The position numbers and the translations under genes are program-made. Under the pieces are notes generated by a model that was given only the letters and a program-made list of their open reading frames with translations, was not told where the DNA came from and did no database searches. 8,007 nucleotides of DNA, taken from assembly GCA_029960905.1 (NCBI GenBank), contig JASBVU010000074.1, positions 1-8,007 on the forward strand, read 5' to 3'. The stretch comes from Thermoanaerobacterium sp. (GTDB lineage: Bacteria; Bacillota; Thermoanaerobacteria; Thermoanaerobacterales; Thermoanaerobacteraceae). Below, one piece after another: positions 1 to 4,814 of the stretch; the first letter of the stretch is position 1, and each line of letters begins with the position of its first letter.

Positions 1-820
1 TGATATAGGCATTGCGATGGGAAAATCAGGAACAGATGTGGCAAGAGCAGTTGCTACGATGGTTTTGACAGATGATAATTTTGCCAGCATTGTAAATGCC
101 ATCGAAGAAGGCAGGGCAGTTTACGACAACGTCAGGAAGTTTATAACGTACATCTTCGCCCACTTGACACCAGAAGCCATACCATATATCTTGTTTTCAC
201 TGTTTAATATTCCTGTACATATAACGGTAATGCAGATATTAGCTATAGATTTAGGTACTGAGACGCTACCTGCGTTAGCTCTTGGCGTTGAGCCGCCTGA
301 ACCGGGTGTGATGGACAGACCACCTAGATCGCCTAAAGAAAAGCTTCTGAATTTGTCGCTATTTTTAAGAGGCTATGTATTATTAGGCATAATAAGCTCA
401 ATAGCTGTTTTGTCTGGATATTTCTGGGTTCTGTACAGCGGCGGATGGCACTGGGGAATGACGCTTCCTTTGTCTGACCCATTGGCAAGAAAGGCTGCTA
501 CAATGAGTTTCTTGGGAATAGTCATTATGCAGGTAGCAAATGTATTTGCGTGCCGTACAGAGGTCGCTTCAATGTTCAGCGTAAGCTTCTTAAAAAATAG
601 ATTGCTAAACATTGGTGTGGTCTTTGAGCTGGTTTTGACAGCATTGCTTATATATGTTCCGTTTTTGCAAAGGATATTTGACACATATCCAGTTTCATTT
701 AAGCATTGGCTATTTTACGTAGCGTTTATGCCGATACTCATAGGTGCTGAAGAGATAAGGAAGTATATACTTCGCAGGAAAATTGCGTCTAATCAGAAGG
801 AGGTGAAAGACTCTGTTTGA
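1..820 (+). CDS. Cation-transporting P-type ATPase, C-terminal part (5' end outside window)
   Basis: This is the last 273 codons of a type II P-type ATPase that pumps a cation across the membrane using ATP; codons are read from base 2 and the start lies upstream. It opens with DIGIAMGKSGTDVA, the end of the phosphorylation domain after the hinge aspartates. The rest is the cation-ATPase C-terminal domain, with about six hydrophobic segments (M5-M10). M5 carries TPEAIPY (Glu at base 173) and M6 carries AIDLGTETLPALALG (Asp at 248, Glu at 260), followed by DRPPR. The M5 PE.xP and M6 IDLGT patterns resemble the Na,K-ATPase (IIC) branch more than SERCA, and the carboxylates that hold the cation are kept. 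The ion cannot be assigned: Ca2+, Na+ or another cation is possible. The stop lies 9 bases before the first trkA-like ATG, so the two are probably co-transcribed and translationally coupled. No truncation or frameshift is visible. Confidence 0.93.
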   Translation, partial: DIGIAMGKSGTDVARAVATMVLTDDNFASIVNAIEEGRAVYDNVRKFITYIFAHLTPEAIPYILFSLFNIPVHITVMQILAIDLGTETLPALALGVEPPEPGVMDRPPRSPKEKLLNLSLFLRGYVLLGIISSIAVLSGYFWVLYSGGWHWGMTLPLSDPLARKAATMSFLGIVIMQVANVFACRTEVASMFSVSFLKNRLLNIGVVFELVLTALLIYVPFLQRIFDTYPVSFKHWLFYVAFMPILIGAEEIRKYILRRKIASNQKEVKDSV

Positions 821-829
821 GCCTGATTT
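799..829 (+). promoter_or_regulatory. Distant SD with possible bridging hairpin before first trkA-like gene
   Basis: GGAGGTG (799-805) inside the end of the ATPase gene is the only good SD, but it ends 24 bases before the ATG at 830. An in-frame TGA at 824 rules out a longer protein. AGACTC (808-813) can pair with GAGCCT (819-824) around a TGTTT loop, with one A-C mismatch. If folded, only 7 unpaired bases separate SD and ATG. Such a short mismatched stem is weak, and simple reinitiation after the ATPase stop at 818-820 is an equally good explanation. Confidence 0.4.
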
Positions 830-1474
830 ATGAATATAATTGTTGCTGGATGCGGCAGGCTTGGAGCTGAGTTGGCTCAGATGCTAGATTCAGATGGTTA
901 TAATGTTGTGGTCATAGATAAAGATGTAAATGCTTTTAAAAGATTAAAGCCTTCTTTTAAAGGAAAGTTCATTGAAGGAGTCGCTTTTGACAAGACTACT
1001 TTAATAAAAGCGGGTATTGAACATGCAGATGCCGTTGCATCAACTACGAATGGCGATAATACGAATATTGTCACGGATTTGATTGCAAAAAAGAAATTCA
1101 ATGTTCCTACTATCGTGGCTAGAATATATGATCCCATAAGAGCAGAAATATACAGAAAAATGGGCATAAATACTGTCTCCCCCACATTATGGGGCGCAAA
1201 CAAAATGAAGGATCTGATTTGTCACCCTGACCTTTTCAGAGTTTCATCATTTGGCAGTGGTGAAGTGGAAATAGTAGAGACGGAAGCTTCAGCTTATTTG
1301 GATGGACGCCACGTAAAAGATTTAGTAATTCCGTCAGAAGTGAATGTAGTCAGCATAGTAAGGGATGGTATCGCTATGATTCCTATACAAAGTACGGTTA
1401 TGAAAAAAGGAGACAAGATATTTATAGCCGTGACAGCTTTTGGGAAGACAAAGATGAAACAGATGTTTATGTAA
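830..1474 (+). CDS. TrkA/KtrA-like single-RCK potassium-transport regulatory protein (first copy)
   Basis: This 214-residue cytoplasmic protein has one RCK_N (Rossmann) and one RCK_C (TrkA_C) domain, the usual size of KtrA-type subunits. RCK proteins bind nucleotides such as NAD(H), ATP/ADP or c-di-AMP, form rings, and gate or regulate K+ channels and transporters. The N-terminal strand leads into GCGRLG (residues 7-12, GxGxxG); VVVIDKD puts Asp30 at the end of strand 2, where it would contact the nucleotide ribose. ARIYDP (about residues 97-102) lies in the later Rossmann half, and roughly residues 135-214 form the C-terminal domain. The start is fixed by an in-frame TGA just upstream. It sits between a P-type ATPase and a second RCK protein with no TrkH/KtrB channel gene in view, so its partner is unknown. 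It might serve a channel encoded elsewhere, or the pump next door. Confidence 0.9.
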   Translation: MNIIVAGCGRLGAELAQMLDSDGYNVVVIDKDVNAFKRLKPSFKGKFIEGVAFDKTTLIKAGIEHADAVASTTNGDNTNIVTDLIAKKKFNVPTIVARIYDPIRAEIYRKMGINTVSPTLWGANKMKDLICHPDLFRVSSFGSGEVEIVETEASAYLDGRHVKDLVIPSEVNVVSIVRDGIAMIPIQSTVMKKGDKIFIAVTAFGKTKMKQMFM

Positions 1475-1481
1475 ATATAAA

Positions 1482-1541
1482 GGAGGAGGTGAAAAACCTG
1501 ACGGGAACAATAAATATGTTTCCAAATTGCAGGTTATAATC
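1482..1541 (+). promoter_or_regulatory. Leader with strong SD and hairpin that brings it near the second trkA-like start
   Basis: A very strong SD (GGAGGAGGTG, 1482-1491) lies 50 bases before the probable ATG at 1542. Between them, AACCTG (1495-1500) pairs perfectly with CAGGTT (1530-1535). Inside this, GGGAAC (1503-1508) pairs with GTTTCC (1518-1523) with one G-U, around a 9-base loop. When folded, SD and ATG are separated by 3 + 6 = 9 unpaired bases, which is normal spacing. The only SD-like bases close to the ATG are a weak AGG at 1531-1533, inside the stem. SD sites bridged by hairpins are known from phage T4 genes 38 and 25; applying this here is inference. It may also be a regulatory switch. 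Confidence 0.6.
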
Positions 1542-2204
1542 ATGTCAATAATGATTGTTGGGGCTGGTCGATTGGGTTTATATCTTGCTCAATTGATGGA
1601 TGAAAGGCAAGAAAAAGTTGTCGTTGTTGAAAAAGATGAATCAAAGATTGATAAACTAAGGAAAGAATTAAAGTGTGACATAGTGGTTGGGGATGGCTGC
1701 AATTCGGATGTTTTAAAAAAAGCTGGAATAATAGGGACAGATATTGTCGTTGCAGCGACAGGTCATGATGAAGACAATCTTATAATTTGCCAGCTTGCAA
1801 AATATGAGTTTGGCGTATCGAGAGTAGTATCTAGGATAAACAATCCTAAAAACGACTGGCTTTTCACTAAAGATATGGGCGTTGATGCGGCTGTCAGCAG
1901 CGCCAGGATAATAGCAAGATTAATAGAAGAAGAAGCTGAAATAAGCGGGCTTACGACTATAATCAACCTTTCAGAAGGAAAAATTTCTATCGTAAGGAGT
2001 ATCATTGAAAGAGATTCCAATGCCGCAAATAAAATGATCAAAGATTTAATGCTGCCAAAAAACTGCGTTATTATGTCGGTAATAAGAAACAACAAAGTTT
2101 TGCTTCCAAACGGTAGTACATACATATTACCGGGTGATGAGGTTTTAAGCGTTGTAAGCGAGGAAAGCAAGGAAGCATTAAAAAATATTTTTGATGTAAG
2201 ATAA
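1542..2204 (+). CDS. TrkA/KtrA-like single-RCK potassium-transport regulatory protein (second copy)
   Basis: This 220-residue RCK_N + RCK_C protein is paralogous to the preceding gene. From ATG 1542 the nucleotide-binding loop GAGRLG falls at residues 7-12 and the acidic residue ending strand 2 is Glu30, matching the first copy exactly; that is why this start is preferred over TTG 1527 or ATG 1551. SRINNP and later MGVDAAVS continue the Rossmann domain. Residues about 140-220 form the RCK_C domain, ending in a DEVLSVV-type strand. Glu30 here against Asp30 in the first copy may mean different ligand preference. Two unlike RCK proteins side by side suggest a hetero-oligomeric ring, or one serving each of two transporters. 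The 67-base gap after the first copy holds an unusual leader, so translation may be tuned separately. The stop codon lies within the terminator stem. Confidence 0.9.
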   Translation: MSIMIVGAGRLGLYLAQLMDERQEKVVVVEKDESKIDKLRKELKCDIVVGDGCNSDVLKKAGIIGTDIVVAATGHDEDNLIICQLAKYEFGVSRVVSRINNPKNDWLFTKDMGVDAAVSSARIIARLIEEEAEISGLTTIINLSEGKISIVRSIIERDSNAANKMIKDLMLPKNCVIMSVIRNNKVLLPNGSTYILPGDEVLSVVSEESKEALKNIFDVR

Positions 2205-2262
2205 AAAGAGGCTTTTGCACAATTGACTGAATATGTCATAGTGCATCAGTCTCTTTTTATAC
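2201..2262 (+). terminator. Long imperfect hairpin terminator of the ATPase-trkA operon
   Basis: The left arm 2201-2220 pairs with 2241-2260: a 10-bp outer part (ATAAAAAGAG with CTCTTTTTAT), a G-U and two mismatches in the middle, and GCAC/GTGC at the inner end. TGAC (2224-2227) and GTCA (2235-2238) can extend pairing into the loop. Runs of A and T flank the stem on opposite sides, so it could stop transcription in both directions. The TAA of the second trkA-like gene (2202-2204) is within the stem. Confidence 0.75.
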
Positions 2263-2432
2263 GAAAAAATAATTTGAGGTTCTAACCACTTTTTTGCGGG
2301 TGGTCATGATTGATACTGACTGGTCAATAAAAAATATAAAATATTTTTAAAAACATGAAGGAATTTTTTGTCGCATGTAGAAATAATACTTTAATAAACA
2401 TATTAATTAAATTATTAAAGGAGATGGTCTAA
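2263..2432 (+). promoter_or_regulatory. hppA upstream region: candidate promoters and direct repeat
   Basis: This AT-rich gap has no plausible gene. The best promoter candidate is TTGTCG (2368-2373), 16 bp, TTTAAT (2390-2395), which would give a leader of about 30 bases. A second candidate is TTGATA (2310-2315) with TATAAA (2335-2340) at a long 19-bp spacing. TGGTCA occurs twice in the same orientation at 2301-2306 and 2321-2326, exactly 20 bp apart, as paired regulator half-sites often do. ACCAC (2285-2289) and GTGGT (2300-2304) could form a small hairpin. AAAGGAG (2417-2423), 9 bases before the TTG, is a good SD and supports that start. Confidence 0.45.
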
Positions 2433-4568
2433 TTGAATTCCTACCTATTAATTATCTATGGAGTTGTCATTATTGCAGCTCTTGCCATCATTGGTTTTAT
2501 TAGGTTTATTTTCAGCCAAGACAAAGGTGACGAGAAGATGCAGCAGATTTCAGACTCCATCAAGGAAGGTGCAATGGCTTTTCTAAACAGGCAGTATAAA
2601 ACGATAACAGTCCTTGCGCTGATAGTTGCTGTCATAATAATAATTGCCAATTATTACGGACATCAAGCAGAAGGTGTTGGCTCTGCCATAAGCTATGCAT
2701 GGCATGTTGGATTGGCATTTATATCTGGAGCTTTGTGCTCAGCTATATCCGGTTACATAGGCATGTACATGGCAGTTAATTCAAATGTAAGAGCAGCAAG
2801 TGGTGCTAGAAAAGGACTTAACAAAGCTTTACAAATCGCTTTAAGAGGCGGGGCTGTGACAGGCCTTGCAGTGACTGCATTATCCCTTTTTGGCGTAGCG
2901 ACTTTGTTCTTCGCCTACGGTGGAGCATCAGGGCAACAGGAATTGGTTAAAAATGCTCCATCATTGATAGTAGGCTTTGGGTTTGGCGCTTCATTCGTTG
3001 CGCTGTTTGCACAGTTAGGCGGTGGTATATACACAAAAGCTGCTGACGTAGGGGCTGACCTAGTCGGCAAGGTAGAAGCAGGCATTCCAGAGGATGATCC
3101 AAGAAATCCTGCAGTAATCGCTGATCTGGTTGGCGATAACGTCGGAGACTGTGCTGGAAGGGGAGCCGACCTGTTTGAATCAACAGCCGCTGAAAATATA
3201 GGCGCTATGATTTTGGGTGTAGGCTTGTATCCTGTCTTTGGATTAAAGGGCATATTGTTCCCACTTGTAGCACGTGCAATAGGAATAATCGCTTCAATTA
3301 TCGGCATTGTATTCGTAAACACAAAAGATGAATCAAAAGATCCTATGATTGCTTTAAATAAAGGATATTTTGTTACGACTATCATCAATATAATAGTGCT
3401 TTTCTTTGCTGTTAAAATTATGCTATCAGGTCATCTTTCAAATGGAAATAGTGTAAATTATTTGCTTCTATATGGTGCAGCAGTTGCAGGAATACTGTTA
3501 AGTTACGTATTTGTATTTTTGACAAACTACTACACATCTATGAGCACAAGACCAGTTCAGGAGATTGCAAAAGCTTCAACGACAGGCGCAGCTACAAATA
3601 TAATCACAGGTATATCTGTAGGTATGGAGTCACCAGCACTTCCAGTCTTGTTTATATCTGCAGCAATAATCATAGCATACAGGCTTGGTGAATTAGCACT
3701 TCCAAATATAGCAACAGCAGGCTTCTATGGTACTGCTATAGCGACAATGGGAATGCTATCTACAACTGCTTATATATTAGCAATGGATACATTTGGCCCT
3801 ATCACTGACAATGCTGGCGGAATTACTGAAATGTCTGAAGCTCCTGAGTCAGTAAGACTTGTGACAGATAGACTTGATGCATGTGGAAATACGACAAAAG
3901 CTTTGACAAAAGGATATGCAGTAGGATCTGCAGCTTTAGCTACTTTCTTGCTTTTCTCTGCATACCTTGATGAAGTAAAGAAGATACTCGGTAAACCTAT
4001 CGATTCTTGGTTTGCTGTAGATATAGGTAAACCTGAGGTTTTTATAGGAGCATTTATAGGAGCTATGATAGTATTTCTCTTCAGCTCTACAGCTATAAGA
4101 GCTGTTGGCAAAGCAGCCCAGTACGTCATACTGGAGGTAAGAAGGCAATTTAAAGAGAATCCAGGCATAATGGAAGGCACATCAAAGCCAGACTACGCAA
4201 AAACAGTGGATATAGTTACAAAAGGTGCATTGAAAGAAATGGTTATCCCTGGCCTTATAGTCGTTGTTGCGCCTATCTTAGTGGGAATTTTGCTTGGCAA
4301 GGAATCTGCAGCAGCATTTTTGATGGTTGGCACAATATCTGGTGTAATAATGGCTTTGTTCCTGAATAATGGTGGTGGTGCATGGGACAATGCTAAAAAA
4401 TTCATTGAATTAGGAAACTATGGCGGTAAAAAGTCTGATGCACATAAAGCAAGTGTTGTAGGCGATACAGTCGGTGATCCATTTAAAGATACGGCAGGTC
4501 CGTCATTACACGTTTTGATAAAGCTTATAAGCACTATAACACTTGTGTTCGCATCTTTGTTTAGATAA
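2433..4568 (+). CDS. hppA: Membrane-integral ion-pumping pyrophosphatase, K+-independent H+-PPase type
   Basis: This 711-residue, highly hydrophobic protein (about 15-16 membrane helices) hydrolyses pyrophosphate on the cytoplasmic side and uses the energy to pump protons outward. Pyrophosphate-binding motifs are intact: DVGADLVGK (205-213), DDPRNPAVIAD (221-231), DNVGD (235-239), and GDTVGDPFKDTAGP (677-690) near the C-terminus. GNTTKALTK (485-493) has Lys489 and Thr492 where K+-dependent enzymes have Ala and Gly; Lys at this site is the known replacement for the K+ cofactor, so K+-independent H+ pumping is expected. ADLFESTAAEN holds Glu249 and Glu254 in the ion-gate helix. The TTG start is supported by AAAGGAG 9 bases upstream. 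Length matches the family. It lies between two terminators and is therefore probably transcribed alone. In anaerobes with PPi-dependent glycolytic steps such a pump recovers energy from biosynthetic PPi; that role here is inferred. Confidence 0.96.
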   Translation: MNSYLLIIYGVVIIAALAIIGFIRFIFSQDKGDEKMQQISDSIKEGAMAFLNRQYKTITVLALIVAVIIIIANYYGHQAEGVGSAISYAWHVGLAFISGALCSAISGYIGMYMAVNSNVRAASGARKGLNKALQIALRGGAVTGLAVTALSLFGVATLFFAYGGASGQQELVKNAPSLIVGFGFGASFVALFAQLGGGIYTKAADVGADLVGKVEAGIPEDDPRNPAVIADLVGDNVGDCAGRGADLFESTAAENIGAMILGVGLYPVFGLKGILFPLVARAIGIIASIIGIVFVNTKDESKDPMIALNKGYFVTTIINIIVLFFAVKIMLSGHLSNGNSVNYLLLYGAAVAGILLSYVFVFLTNYYTSMSTRPVQEIAKASTTGAATNIITGISVGMESPALPVLFISAAIIIAYRLGELALPNIATAGFYGTAIATMGMLSTTAYILAMDTFGPITDNAGGITEMSEAPESVRLVTDRLDACGNTTKALTKGYAVGSAALATFLLFSAYLDEVKKILGKPIDSWFAVDIGKPEVFIGAFIGAMIVFLFSSTAIRAVGKAAQYVILEVRRQFKENPGIMEGTSKPDYAKTVDIVTKGALKEMVIPGLIVVVAPILVGILLGKESAAAFLMVGTISGVIMALFLNNGGGAWDNAKKFIELGNYGGKKSDAHKASVVGDTVGDPFKDTAGPSLHVLIKLISTITLVFASLFR

Positions 4569-4582
4569 AATAGGTTCATACT

Positions 4583-4610
4583 AAGGTGGAGTTTAATGCT
4601 CCACCTTTTT
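4583..4610 (+). terminator. Rho-independent terminator of hppA
   Basis: A perfect 9-bp stem, AAGGTGGAG (4583-4591) with CTCCACCTT (4599-4607), closes a 7-base loop. The right arm runs into five Ts (4606-4610). It lies 14 bases after the hppA stop. Confidence 0.92.
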
Positions 4611-4640
4611 AAATTGTCTTGGGTAATATTAAAATTTTTA

Positions 4641-4677
4641 TTGACTGAATGGTGCATCAATGATATACTATATATTG
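4641..4677 (+). promoter_or_regulatory. nrdDG promoter with extended -10
   Basis: TTGACT (4641-4646) is followed by an ideal 17-bp spacer and TATACT (4664-4669), preceded by TGA, which gives an extended -10. Predicted transcription start is about 4676, leaving a leader of about 139 bases before nrdD. The -10 overlaps the first NrdR-like box, the arrangement expected for repression. A weaker second promoter, TTGTGA (4682-4687), 17 bp, TATAGA (4705-4710), would overlap the second box. Nothing else recognisable (riboswitch or gene) was seen in the rest of the leader. Confidence 0.72.
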
Positions 4678-4680
4678 GAT
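4665..4680 (+). promoter_or_regulatory. NrdR box 1 (putative)
   Basis: The 16-mer ATACTATATATTGGAT matches the NrdR consensus (about acaCwATATATwGtgt) strongly in its CTATATATTG core (4668-4677). It overlaps the -10 element. NrdR is the ATP/dATP-sensing ribonucleotide reductase repressor; its gene is not in the window. Confidence 0.75.
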
Positions 4681-4696
4681 GTTGTGATATTTATAC

Positions 4697-4712
4697 ACAC
4701 AATATATAGAAG
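4697..4712 (+). promoter_or_regulatory. NrdR box 2 (putative)
   Basis: The 16-mer ACACAATATATAGAAG has the core CAATATATAG (4700-4709), the exact reverse complement of the box 1 core. Centre-to-centre distance is 32 bp, three helical turns, as in known tandem NrdR boxes. It sits downstream of the predicted transcription start. Confidence 0.75.
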
Positions 4713-4814
4713 TAATATTAAAAAATTTCAGATATGTTTGCTTATTTGATTAACTTTTAAGTGGGATTTTAGTGGATCATTTTTACAGATGATAAAGTGA
4801 TGGAGGTTTTGAAA

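Noticed and set aside
1498..1539. Short reading frame starting at CTG 1498 (or ATG 1516) after the strong SD and ending 2 bases before ATG 1542; a similar CTG frame (813-833) precedes the first trkA-like gene
   Set aside because: CTG starts are very rare, the peptides are only 6-13 residues with no shared sequence, and the ATG 1516 is too far from the SD. The hairpin-bridging explanation fits the spacing better, though a coupled leader peptide is not excluded.
1527..1541. TTG 1527 as start of the second trkA-like gene
   Set aside because: It has no SD at proper distance, lies in the hairpin stem region, and would shift the nucleotide-binding loop away from the position seen in the first copy.
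2353..2378. ACATG...CATGT inverted repeat before hppA as an operator
   Set aside because: Only 5 bp per arm with a 16-base gap in AT-rich DNA, and it includes the candidate -35; too weak to call separately.
2915..3388. Long open frames on the minus strand opposite hppA (also opposite other genes)
   Set aside because: They mirror strongly coding + strand genes, have low-complexity composition and no SD or family resemblance; they are shadow frames.
4797..4814. GTG 4797 or ATG 4800 as start of nrdD
   Set aside because: No SD precedes either codon, whereas GGAGG at 4802-4806 is well placed for TTG 4815; the ATG 4800 overlaps that SD.
4677..4814. Riboswitch in the nrdD leader
   Set aside because: The leader is AT-rich with no conserved core of a known class, including no cobalamin-type box; NrdR boxes explain the likely regulation.
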